Shown: one piece after another, positions 8,164-17,947 of the stretch
Numbering within the stretch: the first letter of the stretch is position 1
How the letters are laid out: each line of letters opens with the position of its first letter
DNA from: Kutzneria kofuensis
GTDB taxonomy: Bacteria > Actinomycetota > Actinomycetes > Mycobacteriales > Pseudonocardiaceae
Direction of reading: 5' to 3'
Assembly (NCBI RefSeq): GCF_014203355.1
Contig: NZ_JACHIR010000001.1
Span: 6,016,038-6,080,037, forward strand
Length of the DNA: 64,000 nucleotides
Program-made: the position numbers and the translations under genes
The notes under the pieces: model-generated
Database searches by the model: none
Seen by the model: the letters and a program-made list of their open reading frames with translations, nothing else
What the model was told of the DNA's origin: nothing

Positions 8164-11091
8164 ATGCCCACCGTGCCGCGCCTGGGATCGGGAATTCCGC
8201 TGGTGGCACGCAGCGCGGAGATCGGCCGGCTGCGTGCCGCCCTCGCGCGCGCCGACGAGGGCCAGGCGGGGGCGGTGCTGGTGTCGGGGGACGCCGGCGT
8301 GGGCAAGACCCGTCTGCTGACGGACCTGGCGGCCACCGCTGAGCGGGACGGCGCGCTGGTCCTGACCGGACGGTGCGTGGGCGCGGGGGCGGGCCTGCCG
8401 TACCTACCGTTCGCGGACGTGCTGGCGCAGCTGCGCGGCGACCACCCGGACGCCCTGCACAGCCGCCCGGCGCTGGCCCGGCTGCTGCCCGACCTGGCGG
8501 TCAAGCCGCTCAGCCGCGAGGACGACGCCGAGCTGGGGCAGCTCCAGCTGTTCGACGCCGTGCACAGCCTGCTGGCGGAGCTCGCCGCGGAACGGACCGT
8601 GTTGCTGACGGTCGAGGACGTGCACTGGGCGGATTCGTCGTCCCGGAACCTGTTGACCTTCCTGCTGTCCCGGCTGAGCAGCCAACGCCTGCTGGTCGCC
8701 GTCACGTACCGTGCGGACGAGCTGCACCGGCGCCACCCGCTGCGGCCGGTGCTCGCGGAGCTGGTTCGGCTGTCCGCCGTGGAACGGCTGGACCTGACGC
8801 CGTTCAACGCCGACGACGCGGCTCGGTTCGTGAAGGCGCTCGCCGACGACGACCTCACCGACGCGCAGGTGCAGCGCATCGCGCAACGCTCCGAGGGCAA
8901 CGCCTTCTTCGCCGAGGAGCTGCTGGCCAGCACCGCCGACTGCGGCTGCGACGATCCCGGCGTGCCGACCGCGCTGGCGGATGTGCTGCTGGCCCGGATC
9001 GAGCGCCTGAGCCCGCAGACGCAGCAGGTGCTGCGCGCGGCGTCGGCCGGCGGGCGGCGGGTCCGCTACGCGCGGCTGCACGGCGTCGCCGACATGGCGC
9101 CGCCGGAGCTGGAGGAGGCGCTGCGGGAAGCCGTGCAGCACAACGTGTTGCAGACGATCGACGCCGACGACTACGCCTTCCGGCACGCCCTGCTGCGCGA
9201 GGCGATCTACACGGACCTGCTGCCGGGCGAACGGGTCCGGCTGCACTCGGCGTACGCGAACCAGCTCAAGGCCGAGCAGGGAATCCGTGGTGCGGCGGCG
9301 AAACTGGCCTACCACAGCATGGAGAGCCACGACCTGCCGCAGGCGCTGGCCGCCTCGGTGCAGGCGGCGCGCGAGGCCGACGAGGCCGGTGCGCCGAGCG
9401 AGGCCCTGCACTACACCGAGCAGGCGATGAAGATCTGGGCCGCGGTCGCCGATCCCGAGGCGCACGCCGGCGTCTCCGAGGTGAAGCTGACCAAGATGGC
9501 CAGCATCTTCGCCATCAGCGCCGGCGAGCTGGAGCGCGGCATCGCGTTCGCCCGCCAGGCCGTGCGCATCGCCGAGGGCGAGGCGAAGATCGAGTCCTTG
9601 CGGCGCCTGTCGATGGCACTGGCCAATCTGGACGGTCGCGAGCACGAGGCCGCCGAGGTGATCGACGAGGCCTGGCAGCTGGTGCACGACCAGCCGGAGT
9701 CCGTCACCAAGGCCTGGGTGATGGCCGTCCGCGCCCGGATGATGCGCGCCGTGTGCCGGCCGCTGGCCCGGGAGGCCGCCGACGAGGCCGTGCGCTCGGC
9801 CGTGCAGACCGGTTCGCGCAGCGCCGAGGCCGACGCGTTGATCACCATCGCCGTGATGGACGAGAAGGACGGCCTCGTCGACGACGCCTGCTCGCGGCTG
9901 ATCATCGCCCGGGACCGGGCCATCGAGGCCGGCGCGTTGAACGTGGAGCTGCGGGCCTGGTTCAACCTCGGCGTCAACCGCTACGAGCAGGGGCTGATCG
10001 GCGAGGCCGCGAAGGTCTTCTCCGAGGGCCTGCGCCGCTCCGAGCAGAACGGATTGTCCTGGGGCCCTTCGGGTTTCCAGCTCCGGGCGCTGCTGGTGGT
10101 GTCTCGCTACGTGGCCGGCGACTGGGCCGGCAGCGCCGAGGCGGCGCGGCTGCCCGGTGATCCCGTGGCCAACCTCGGCACCGCCATCGTCGCCGCTTCC
10201 GGCCTGCCGACCGAGGTCGGCTCCGGCCGTCTCGACCACGCCGAACAGTTGCTGCACCGGCTCCGTCCCGAATGGCGGCGCGACTTCCAGCTGCCGCTGT
10301 TCTGCACCGCCGCCGCCGTCGAGCTGCACGGCTGGCGTGGCCGCCCCGACCTGGGGCTCGCCGCCGCGCAGGACGGCCTCGACACCCTGGAGTCCATCCA
10401 ACCCGGTCTCACCGGCGAGATCCGCCTCGCCGCCCTGGGTGTCGCCGCCGCCGCCGACGCCGCCCGCCTCGCCCGCCGCCGTCGCGACGCCGAGTCGTCC
10501 GCCCTGGACGCCGCCCAGCGTTTCGTCGAACTCGGCGAGATCGCCGGAAAGTCCCGTCCCCGTAGCGGAAAGCTCGGTCCCGAGGGCCTCGCCTGGCAGG
10601 CCCGCCTCGCCGCCGAGGTCACCCGGCTCGACGACGGCACCGGCGATCCGCAGGCTTGGCGCCGGGTCGTCGACGCCTTCGGCTACGGGCATGGCTACGA
10701 ACGCGCCCTGGCCCGCTGGCGCCTCGCCGCCGCCCTGCTCGCCGACGACGACAAGGACGAGGCCGCCCAGCAGCTCCGCCTCGCCGCCGAGACCGCCGAC
10801 CGCCTCGGCGCCGCGCCCCTCGGCGCCGCCGTTGCCGAGCTCGCCAAGCGCGGCCGCATCCAACTCGGCGACGCCGTCCCCCGTGACACCGTCGACCTCC
10901 TCACGCCCCGGGAGCGCTCCGTCCTGGCCCTCGTCGCCATGGGGCGCACCAACCGCGAGGTCGGCGAGGAGCTCTACATCAGCGAGAAGACCGTCAGCGT
11001 GCACCTCTCCCGCATCATGGCCAAGCTCGGCGCCAGCCGCCGGGCCGAAGCCGTCGCCGCCGCCTACGACCGCGGGCTGTTGGAGTCCTGA
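8164..11091 (+). CDS. LAL-family LuxR regulator (AAA ATPase + LuxR HTH)
   Basis: A 975-residue large ATP-binding regulator of the LuxR family. Residues 1-300 form an AAA/STAND ATPase with Walker A GDAGVGKT near residue 41 and Walker B LLTVEDVHWAD near 147-157. A long alpha-helical, TPR-like middle follows. The C-terminal LuxR helix-turn-helix (about 905-970) contains LTPRERSVLALVAMGRTNREV and ISEKTVSVHLSRIMAKLG. LAL proteins activate polyketide and sugar-use genes in actinomycetes on ligand binding. It is preceded by the 57-aa gene and followed by a 200-base gap before an ABC exporter. Codon usage in the last third is notably C-ending. Confidence 0.93.
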   Translation: MPTVPRLGSGIPLVARSAEIGRLRAALARADEGQAGAVLVSGDAGVGKTRLLTDLAATAERDGALVLTGRCVGAGAGLPYLPFADVLAQLRGDHPDALHSRPALARLLPDLAVKPLSREDDAELGQLQLFDAVHSLLAELAAERTVLLTVEDVHWADSSSRNLLTFLLSRLSSQRLLVAVTYRADELHRRHPLRPVLAELVRLSAVERLDLTPFNADDAARFVKALADDDLTDAQVQRIAQRSEGNAFFAEELLASTADCGCDDPGVPTALADVLLARIERLSPQTQQVLRAASAGGRRVRYARLHGVADMAPPELEEALREAVQHNVLQTIDADDYAFRHALLREAIYTDLLPGERVRLHSAYANQLKAEQGIRGAAAKLAYHSMESHDLPQALAASVQAAREADEAGAPSEALHYTEQAMKIWAAVADPEAHAGVSEVKLTKMASIFAISAGELERGIAFARQAVRIAEGEAKIESLRRLSMALANLDGREHEAAEVIDEAWQLVHDQPESVTKAWVMAVRARMMRAVCRPLAREAADEAVRSAVQTGSRSAEADALITIAVMDEKDGLVDDACSRLIIARDRAIEAGALNVELRAWFNLGVNRYEQGLIGEAAKVFSEGLRRSEQNGLSWGPSGFQLRALLVVSRYVAGDWAGSAEAARLPGDPVANLGTAIVAASGLPTEVGSGRLDHAEQLLHRLRPEWRRDFQLPLFCTAAAVELHGWRGRPDLGLAAAQDGLDTLESIQPGLTGEIRLAALGVAAAADAARLARRRRDAESSALDAAQRFVELGEIAGKSRPRSGKLGPEGLAWQARLAAEVTRLDDGTGDPQAWRRVVDAFGYGHGYERALARWRLAAALLADDDKDEAAQQLRLAAETADRLGAAPLGAAVAELAKRGRIQLGDAVPRDTVDLLTPRERSVLALVAMGRTNREVGEELYISEKTVSVHLSRIMAKLGASRRAEAVAAAYDRGLLES

Positions 11092-11231
11092 GCACTGGGC
11101 GAAGGCGGCCTGGCGGTGCCCTTGAGCAGGGCCTCCGGGCCCTCGACCAGGGGGTGCTCCCGTGGTTGTACACCTCCGGGATGATTCCCGTCAGCCTGCG
11201 GTACGACGGTCCTTCCCGCCCGCGAGTGGAT

Positions 11232-11259
11232 GTTGACGCACCCCGCCGGGCCATAGGTT
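11232..11259 (+). promoter_or_regulatory. Promoter for the ABC exporter operon
   Basis: A -35 GTTGAC (11232-11237) and a -10 TAGGTT (11254-11259) are separated by 16 bases, 33 bases before the ATP-binding gene, whose ribosome binding site GAGGAG precedes the ATG at 11292. A small hairpin AGGGCC-TCCG-GGCCCT (11128-11143) just after the LAL gene may end the preceding transcript. Confidence 0.55.
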
Positions 11260-11291
11260 CTGCCTCATCGACTTCCAGGTGAGGAGCAAGA

Positions 11292-12044
11292 ATGTCTGCT
11301 GTGGCGTCCGACGTCGGACTCCGTACCGCGGTCCAGGCGCGTGAGCTGGTCAAGGTCTACGGCCGGGGCGACACGGCGGTGCGTGCCCTCGACGGTGTCA
11401 GCGTGGCCTTCGCGGCGGGCCGGTTCACGGCGATCATGGGGCCCTCGGGCTCCGGCAAGTCGACCCTGATGCACTGCCTGGCCGGCCTGGACTCGGTCGA
11501 CAACGGCCAGGTCTACATCGGACAGACGGACATCACGAAGCTGTCGGACCGGGACCTGACCCGCCTGCGCCGGGACCGGGTGGGCTTCGTGTTCCAGTCG
11601 TTCAACCTGCTGCCGACGCTGACGGCGGAGCAGAACATCCTGCTGGGCCTGGAGTTGGCGGGCAGGAAGCCGGACCGGGCCTGGTACGACACGATCGTGG
11701 ACACGATCGGGCTGCGCCAGCGGCTGGGGCACAAGCCGAGTGAGCTGTCGGGCGGCCAGCAGCAGCGGGTGGCGTGTGCCCGCGCCCTGGTGGCGAGGCC
11801 GGAGGTGGTCTTCGCGGACGAGCCGACCGGCAACCTGGACTCGCGCAGTGGCGCGGAGGTGCTGGACTTCCTGCGCATGTCGGTCCGCAAGCTGGGCCAG
11901 ACGGTGATCATGGTGACGCACGACCCGGTGGCGGCCTCCTACGCGGACCGGGTGGTCCTGCTCGCGGACGGCCGGCTCGCCGGCGAGATCAACCAGCCCA
12001 CCGCCGACTCCGTGCTGTCGGCCCTCAAGCACCTGGGAGCGTGA
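11292..12044 (+). CDS. ABC transporter ATP-binding protein (MacB/LolD type)
   Basis: A 250-residue ATPase. It has Walker A GPSGSGKST near residue 50, the Q-loop in FVFQSFNLLPTLTAEQN, the signature LSGGQQQRVACARALV, Walker B VVFADEPTGNLDS and the switch histidine in VMVTHDP. The FNLLPTLT and GNLDSRSG features assign it to the LolD/MacB/FtsE clade that powers FtsX-like permeases in lipoprotein release, peptide export or cell-envelope stress. Its stop codon overlaps the start of the permease gene, so the two proteins are translationally coupled and form one complex. In this regulatory neighbourhood it may export a peptide or antibiotic; that is inference. Confidence 0.93.
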   Translation: MSAVASDVGLRTAVQARELVKVYGRGDTAVRALDGVSVAFAAGRFTAIMGPSGSGKSTLMHCLAGLDSVDNGQVYIGQTDITKLSDRDLTRLRRDRVGFVFQSFNLLPTLTAEQNILLGLELAGRKPDRAWYDTIVDTIGLRQRLGHKPSELSGGQQQRVACARALVARPEVVFADEPTGNLDSRSGAEVLDFLRMSVRKLGQTVIMVTHDPVAASYADRVVLLADGRLAGEINQPTADSVLSALKHLGA

Positions 12045-14572
12045 TGTTCCGGGCCACGCTCGCGGGTCTGCGCGCCCGCACGGCGCGGATGGTGCTGTCC
12101 TCGATAGCCATCATCCTCGGCGTCGCCTTCGTCAGCGGCACGCTGATCCTGGGCAACGCCCTCAACGCACAGGTGCACGACAACCTCGCCCGCCAGACGC
12201 GAGGGGTGGACGCGTCGATCACGGTCAACCAGGACAGCGACGCGGTCAGGGGGCCCAACCCGCCGAAGCTGGGCCAGGACTCGGTGGACGCGATCCGCAA
12301 CATTCCGGGCGTCGCGGGGGCGGACGGCCGGGGCGGCGGGTCGCTGCCGCTGATCAAGTCCAACGGCAAGGCGGCGCAGGCGTTCGCGTCCACCATCGAG
12401 AACACCCCGCAACTGCGGGAGTTCGACCTGGTGTCGGGCACGTACCCCAAGGCGGACGACGAGATCGCGCTGGACGTCCGCACGGCCAAGACGACCGGCA
12501 TCGGCGTGGGCCAGAAGGTGTCGGTGCTGGGCCAGGGCGACACCGCGGTGCCGCTGACCGTGGTCGGCACGTACAGCCAGGGCAGCAACGCGCTGTCGCT
12601 GTCGGACATGCAGGTGCTGCTCACCCCGAGCGCGATCGCCAAGCTGGACAAGCAGTCCGGCGTCTACCAGGTGGTGGTGGCCGCGGCGCCGGGCGTCAGC
12701 CAGCAGGACCTGGTCGACCGGATCTCCGCCCAGCTGGGCAAGAACTTCAAGGTGCAGACCGGTGACGCCTTCACCCAGGACACGCTCGAACACGCCGGGC
12801 GGGGCTCGGGCGGCCTGACCCAATTCATGCTGATCTTCGCGTTGATCTCGCTCGTGGTCGCGGCGATGGTCATCTACAACACGTTCACCATCCTGGTCGC
12901 CCAGCGCACCCGGGAGCTGGCGCTGCTGCGCTGCATCGGCGCGGAACGCCGCCAGGTCTTCGGCAGCGTGCTGCTGGAGGCGTTCGTGATGGGCCTGATC
13001 GCCTCGGTGCTCGGCCTCGGCGTCGGCATCGGGCTGGCCGCACTGCTGCAGAAGGCGGTCGGCTGGTTCAGCGGCGCCGCCACCTCGGTGAGCGTGCCGC
13101 TGACGGGGACCGTGGTGCTGGCGGCGTTCGCCATCGGCGTGCTGGTCACCGTCGCGTCGGCGGGCCTGCCGGCGCTGCGCGCAACGAAGGTCGCCCCGCT
13201 GGCGGCGCTGCGCAGCCAGCCGGACAGCCACGACGAGGTCCGCCGCACCAGCGTGCTGCGCGTGGTCGCCGCCGCGGTGCTGCTGCTCGGCGGCGCCGGG
13301 CTGATCGGCCTCGGCATGGGCCTGAAGGACCCGGACGCGGCGCTGTTCCCGGTCGGCGGCGGCACGATGGTGATGCTGCTCGGCGTGATCGTGCTCGGCC
13401 CGCTCATCGTCGGCCCGATCAACAAGCTGCTCGGCGCCATTCCGTCGATGCTGTTCGGCGTGCCGGCGAAGCTGGCCACCGCCAACGCCGGCCGCAACCC
13501 GCGCCGCACGGCGGCCACGACGGCGGCGCTGGTCATCGGCGTGACCATCGTGACGATGGTGACGGTGGTCGCCACCAGCGGCAAGCAGGCCGCGGGCGCC
13601 GAGGTGGACAAGCGGTTCCCGGCCGACTTCACGGTCGCCTCCTCGGTGTACGACCACCCGCTACCGGCCACGCTGCCCGGTCAGCTGCGCGGGGTGCCGC
13701 AGATCGCGCAGGTCGCGGCGACCACGGAGACGCCCATGACGGTCGCCCAGTCCGGCGACCAGGAGATCCAGGGCATCGACCAGTCGGCGATCGGCAGCAT
13801 GGTCAACCCGAAGCTGGTCAGCGGCGACCTGAGCCAGGTCGGCCCCGGCACGATCGCGCTGAACAAGTCGGCGGTCGGCACCGCCAAGCTGGGCGACCAG
13901 CTGCTGGTCAGCACGCCCGACGCGAGCAAGATGCTCAAGCTCGTCGCGATCTACGACGCCCGCGAGCTGGCCGACGGCCTGGTCACGCTGGACACCTTCG
14001 CCGCGGTTGCGCCGAAGGTCGTCGGCTACAACCACATCCTGGTCAAGATGAAGCCGGGCGTCTCGGCCGGCGACGGCCAGGCCGCGATGGACAAGGCGAC
14101 GGCGAACGTGCCGGTGGCCGAGGTGAACAGCGCGGCGGCGACCAAGGAGCAGCTCAACGCCGAGATCGACAGCCTGCTGACGCTGATGTGGGCGCTGATC
14201 GGGCTGGCGGTGGTGATCGCGCTGTTCGGCATCGCCAACACGCTGGGCCTGTCGGTGCTGGAGCGCACCAGGGAGTCGGCGCTGCTGCGGGCGCTGGGCC
14301 TGACCAAGGGCCAGCTGCGGTTCATGCTGGTGATCGAGTCGGTGCTGATGGGCGTGATGGGCGCGCTGATCGGCGTGGTCCTGGGCGGCGCGTTCGCCTG
14401 GGTGCTGGTCGAGGCGCTGTCCAGCCCGGACCTCCAGCTGGGGCTGGCGATCCCGGGCGGCCAGCTGGGCGTGCTGTTGCTGGCGGCGGTGTTCGCCGCG
14501 GTGGTGGCGGCCCTGATGCCGGCGCGTCGCGCGGCCCGCACGTCGATCGTCGCGGGCATGGCAGAAGCCTGA
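12044..14572 (+). CDS. FtsX-like ABC transporter permease (two-unit)
   Basis: An 842-residue permease with two FtsX units. It starts MFRATLAGLRARTARMVLSS with a first transmembrane helix, then a large extracytoplasmic domain (about 45-250), a three-helix FtsX block (about 260-400, containing the ARTRELALLRCIGAERRQV-like coupling segment), further helices, a second extracytoplasmic domain (about 525-700), and a final three-helix block with LERTRESALLRALGLTKGQL. This layout is typical of actinomycete MacB-like exporters without an adaptor. The ATG overlaps the ATPase stop (TGATG). It works with the preceding ATPase; the substrate is unknown. Confidence 0.92.
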   Translation: MFRATLAGLRARTARMVLSSIAIILGVAFVSGTLILGNALNAQVHDNLARQTRGVDASITVNQDSDAVRGPNPPKLGQDSVDAIRNIPGVAGADGRGGGSLPLIKSNGKAAQAFASTIENTPQLREFDLVSGTYPKADDEIALDVRTAKTTGIGVGQKVSVLGQGDTAVPLTVVGTYSQGSNALSLSDMQVLLTPSAIAKLDKQSGVYQVVVAAAPGVSQQDLVDRISAQLGKNFKVQTGDAFTQDTLEHAGRGSGGLTQFMLIFALISLVVAAMVIYNTFTILVAQRTRELALLRCIGAERRQVFGSVLLEAFVMGLIASVLGLGVGIGLAALLQKAVGWFSGAATSVSVPLTGTVVLAAFAIGVLVTVASAGLPALRATKVAPLAALRSQPDSHDEVRRTSVLRVVAAAVLLLGGAGLIGLGMGLKDPDAALFPVGGGTMVMLLGVIVLGPLIVGPINKLLGAIPSMLFGVPAKLATANAGRNPRRTAATTAALVIGVTIVTMVTVVATSGKQAAGAEVDKRFPADFTVASSVYDHPLPATLPGQLRGVPQIAQVAATTETPMTVAQSGDQEIQGIDQSAIGSMVNPKLVSGDLSQVGPGTIALNKSAVGTAKLGDQLLVSTPDASKMLKLVAIYDARELADGLVTLDTFAAVAPKVVGYNHILVKMKPGVSAGDGQAAMDKATANVPVAEVNSAAATKEQLNAEIDSLLTLMWALIGLAVVIALFGIANTLGLSVLERTRESALLRALGLTKGQLRFMLVIESVLMGVMGALIGVVLGGAFAWVLVEALSSPDLQLGLAIPGGQLGVLLLAAVFAAVVAALMPARRAARTSIVAGMAEA

Positions 14573-14585
14573 TTCCGGGCCGGGT

Positions 14586-14612
14586 GGCGCTCGTCCGTCG
14601 GGGGCGAGCGCC
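14586..14612 (+). terminator. Terminator after the ABC permease
   Basis: GGCGCTCG (14586-14593) and CGAGCGCC (14605-14612) form a perfect 8-bp stem, 13 bases after the stop. A second small repeat, TATCC-N6-GGATA (14620-14635), follows and may be a control site for the next gene. Confidence 0.6.
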
Positions 14613-14677
14613 ATTCGTGTATCCAGCGCCGGATACCGTGCTCCTGACTCCCAGGTGGCGAATGTCCTGGGGGACGC

Positions 14678-17600
14678 ATGGAACTTCGGCTGCTCGGACC
14701 GGTGCAGGCGCGGATCGGGACGACGATCGTCGACCTCGGGCCGCGCCAGCGCCGCCTCGTGCTCGCGGTGCTGGCGATGGAGGTGAACCGGCTGGTCCCG
14801 GTGGACCGGCTGGTCGAGCTGGTGTGGCCGGTGCGGCCGCCGCGCACCGCCTCGCACGCCGTGCGGGTGTCGGTGTCGAGCATCCGGGCGCTGCTCTCGG
14901 AGGCCGAGGCCGAGCTGACGGTGGTCACGCGCGGCTCCGGCTACCAGCTGCGGGCCGACCCGATGCTGATCGACGTGCACCGGTTCCAGGCCCTGGTCAC
15001 GCGGTCCAGGGACGCCGCCGACGACCTGTCCCGGCTGGCCCTGCTGGACGAGGCGCTGGCGCTGTGGCGGGGGCCGGCGCTGGTGGACACGGCCGACCCG
15101 GAAGTGATCGACCAGCTGGTCGGCGGCGTCACGGAGACGAGGCTGGTGGCGCAGGAGGACCGGTTCGACGCGCTGCTGCGGCTGGGCCGGCACCAGGAGG
15201 CGCTGGGCGAGCTGACCACGCTCGTCGACCAGCAACCGACCCGGGAACGGCTGGTCGGGCAGCTGATGCTGGCGCTGCACCGCGGCGGTCAGAGCAGCCG
15301 GGCGCTGGCCGTGTCGCGGCGGACCCGGGCGCTGCTGGCCGAGGAACTGGGCATCGATCCCGGCGAGGAACTGGGCCGGCTGGAGCTGTCGATCCTGCGC
15401 AACGACCAGACCCTGACGATCACCTCGCCCCCGCCGCCGGTGGCGACGACCGTGCCGGCGCTGCTGCCGCCGGCGATCGGCGGCTTCACCGGCCGCGAGG
15501 CCCAGTTCGCCGCGCTGGACGCCGCCGGCGCGGTCAAGGTGGTCGTCGGCACGGCGGGTGTCGGCAAGACGGCATTGGCCGTGCAGTGGGGGCACCGCGT
15601 GCGGACGCGGTTCCCGGACGGGCAGCTTTACGTCAACCTCAACGGTTATTCGGTCGGGCCGCCGGTGCAGCCGCTGCACGCGCTGTCCCAGTTCCTCCGG
15701 GCCATCGGCGTGCCGCCGGATCAGGTACCGGTCGATCTCGCCGAGGCGACGGGCCTGTACCGGTCGCTGCTGGCCGACCGGAAAGTGTTGGTGCTGCTGG
15801 ACAATGCCGTCAGCGCGGAGCAGGTGCGGCCGCTGCTGCCGGCCGGTTCCGGCTGCCAGGTGGTGGTCACGAGTCGTGATCGCCTCGACGGATTGGTCGC
15901 CCTGGACGGCGCGCAGCGGCTGGGGTTGGACGTGCTGTCGCCGGACGAGGCGATTTCCTTGCTACGGCGGATGATCGGCGGCTCGAGGATCGACGCCGAC
16001 CCGGAGGCGGCGGCGGTCCTGGCCGGCACCTGCGCACACCTACCACTGGCGTTGCGGATCACCGCGGCGCAGTTGGCCAGCCATCCGTGGCGACCGATCG
16101 CCGATCACGTCGCCGCGCTCGGCCAGGACAATCTGTTGGCATCACTGCGAATCGACGGCGACGAGCAGAGCGCCGTCCGCTCCGCTTTCGACCTGTCGTA
16201 CTCCGGGCTGAAGCCGGAGGCGCAGGAACTGTTCCGCCGCCTGGGCCTGGTGCCGGGGCCGGACGTCAGCGCCGAGTCCGCGGCGGCGCTGATCGAGGAG
16301 TCAACCCCTCGCGAAACAGCAAGACTGCTGGATGAGCTGGCCGCCGCGCATCTCGTCGACCAGCCCGAGCCCGGCCGCTACACCTGCCACGACCTGTTGC
16401 GGCACTACGCCCGGGAACGCTCGTACGAGCAGGACAGCCCCGAGGAACGGGAAAGCGCCCTGTGCCGGCTGCTCGACGACTACCTGCGGCACGCCCGCGC
16501 CGCGGTCGGCGTGCTGTACCCGCACATGCTGCAGCTCGTGCCGCCGACCAAGGACCTCTTCGACGACCTCGCGTCGGCACTGGCCTGGCTCGACGCGGAA
16601 CGGGCCGGCCTGGTCGCCGCCATCCATCACGCCGCACGGTCCGGATTGCGGGAACGCGCCTGGCTGCTGGCCGACGCCATCCGCGGATATCTCTACCAGC
16701 GCGGGGAAATCACCGACTGGTTCGCCGTGGCCCGCCTGGCGCTGGCAGTGTCCACCGAGGACCCACGAGCCGAGGCGGCCGCGTTGTTCAGCCTCGGCAC
16801 CGCCAACTACGCCGTGAACCAGTACGCCGAGGCGACCGAGCTGTGGACCGCCGCGTTGAAGCAGTTCCGGGAGACCGGTTGGCTCTACGGGCAGGCGTGC
16901 GTGCTGAACAACCTCGGACTGGTCAGCGAATCCACCGGCGAGCTGACGCAGGGCACCGCGTACTACGAGCAGGCGCTGCGGGTGGGGCTGCGGCTGGGCA
17001 ACCGGCACACCGAGGAGATGACGCTGGTCAACCTCGGCGTGCTGTGCCAGCAGCGGGGCGAACTGGACCGGTGCATCGACTTCTGCCGGCGGGCGCTGAC
17101 CGTGCAGCGGGAGATCAACCCGCGGGCCGAGGGCACCGTGCTGACCTTCCTCGGCGGCGCGCTGTACCAGCGGGGCGATCTCGACGAGGCGCTGGCCAGC
17201 TGCACCGCCGGGCTGGCGTGTAGCCAGGAGCTCGGTGCGCGCATCGACGAGGCGCAGTCGCAGGGGTATCTCGGTCTGATCCAGCACGCCGCCGGCCGGG
17301 CCGAGGAGGCGCTGGCGGCCGCCCGCACCGCCGTGGAGATCGCCGGCGACCTCGCTTCCGTGCGCACCGAGGCGTACGCGCTGACCGTGCTCGGCGCGAT
17401 CACCGGCGGCACCGGGGAATGCGAGCGGGCGGTCACCCTCGCCCGCGCCATCGGCGCCCGGTACGACGAGTGCCACGCCCTGATCACCATGGCCGCCAAC
17501 CTGTTGACCGGCGGCAGCCCGGCGCAGGCCACCGACTTCGCCCAGCACGCCCTGAGCATCGCCCGCGACGCGGGATTCCGGGTCCTGGAGGGGCAGGCGC

Positions 17601-17857
17601 TGTCCGTGCTGGCCGACATCGCGCTGCTCGGGCGGCAGTCGCCGCGGGCCGTCGACCTCGCCACCGAAGCCCTGTCCGTGCAACGGCAGTGCGGCGAACG
17701 GCTCGGCGTGGCCAGGACGCTGTGCATCCTCGGCATCGCCCTGGGGGAGACCGTCGGATCGGACGCGGCGCTGCCGCACTGGCGCGAGGCCCGCGACCTC
17801 TACGCCCGCTGCCACGCCCCCGAGCCGGAGCGCCTCACCACCCTGCTCTGCACCTGA
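14678..17857 (+). CDS. AfsR-like SARP regulator (second copy)
   Basis: A 1059-residue activator with the same architecture as the one 10 kb upstream but clearly divergent in sequence. It has a winged helix (about 1-90, starting MELRLLGPVQARIG), a BTAD domain (about 95-245, ELGIDPGEELGRLE), NB-ARC with Walker A GTAGVGKT near residue 290, KVLVLLDNA, and GSGCQVVVTSRDRLDGLVAL, then about eight TPR-like repeats to the end (for example VLNNLGLVSESTGELTQG, ALYQRGDLDEALASC). The ATG follows GGGGGACGC. It is longer than typical AfsR by extra TPRs. It is probably a global or pathway regulator responding to protein partners through the TPRs; targets are unknown. A strong bidirectional hairpin closes the gene. 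Confidence 0.92.
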   Translation: MELRLLGPVQARIGTTIVDLGPRQRRLVLAVLAMEVNRLVPVDRLVELVWPVRPPRTASHAVRVSVSSIRALLSEAEAELTVVTRGSGYQLRADPMLIDVHRFQALVTRSRDAADDLSRLALLDEALALWRGPALVDTADPEVIDQLVGGVTETRLVAQEDRFDALLRLGRHQEALGELTTLVDQQPTRERLVGQLMLALHRGGQSSRALAVSRRTRALLAEELGIDPGEELGRLELSILRNDQTLTITSPPPPVATTVPALLPPAIGGFTGREAQFAALDAAGAVKVVVGTAGVGKTALAVQWGHRVRTRFPDGQLYVNLNGYSVGPPVQPLHALSQFLRAIGVPPDQVPVDLAEATGLYRSLLADRKVLVLLDNAVSAEQVRPLLPAGSGCQVVVTSRDRLDGLVALDGAQRLGLDVLSPDEAISLLRRMIGGSRIDADPEAAAVLAGTCAHLPLALRITAAQLASHPWRPIADHVAALGQDNLLASLRIDGDEQSAVRSAFDLSYSGLKPEAQELFRRLGLVPGPDVSAESAAALIEESTPRETARLLDELAAAHLVDQPEPGRYTCHDLLRHYARERSYEQDSPEERESALCRLLDDYLRHARAAVGVLYPHMLQLVPPTKDLFDDLASALAWLDAERAGLVAAIHHAARSGLRERAWLLADAIRGYLYQRGEITDWFAVARLALAVSTEDPRAEAAALFSLGTANYAVNQYAEATELWTAALKQFRETGWLYGQACVLNNLGLVSESTGELTQGTAYYEQALRVGLRLGNRHTEEMTLVNLGVLCQQRGELDRCIDFCRRALTVQREINPRAEGTVLTFLGGALYQRGDLDEALASCTAGLACSQELGARIDEAQSQGYLGLIQHAAGRAEEALAAARTAVEIAGDLASVRTEAYALTVLGAITGGTGECERAVTLARAIGARYDECHALITMAANLLTGGSPAQATDFAQHALSIARDAGFRVLEGQALSVLADIALLGRQSPRAVDLATEALSVQRQCGERLGVARTLCILGIALGETVGSDAALPHWREARDLYARCHAPEPERLTTLLCT

Positions 17858-17868
17858 CCCGAAGTTGG

Positions 17869-17911
17869 GAAAGGACCATTCCTCACATCCAATGAGAGGA
17901 ATGGTCCTTTC
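17869..17911. terminator. Bidirectional terminator hairpin
   Basis: GAAAGGACCATTCCTC (17869-17884) and its exact complement (17896-17911) form a perfect 16-bp stem with an 11-base loop, between two convergent genes ending at 17857 and 17948. It resembles the 20-bp hairpin at 45025-45075 in size, loop length and AAAGG/CCTC ends, suggesting a repeated terminator family. Confidence 0.85.
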
Positions 17912-17947
17912 ACAACATCAAGGGGTTGCGCGGGGGAGTGGCCCGCG

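Noticed and set aside
8404-11004. An 866-codon minus-strand frame opposite the LAL gene
   Set aside because: It mirrors the codon bias of the real gene; the plus-strand product has clear Walker and LuxR motifs.
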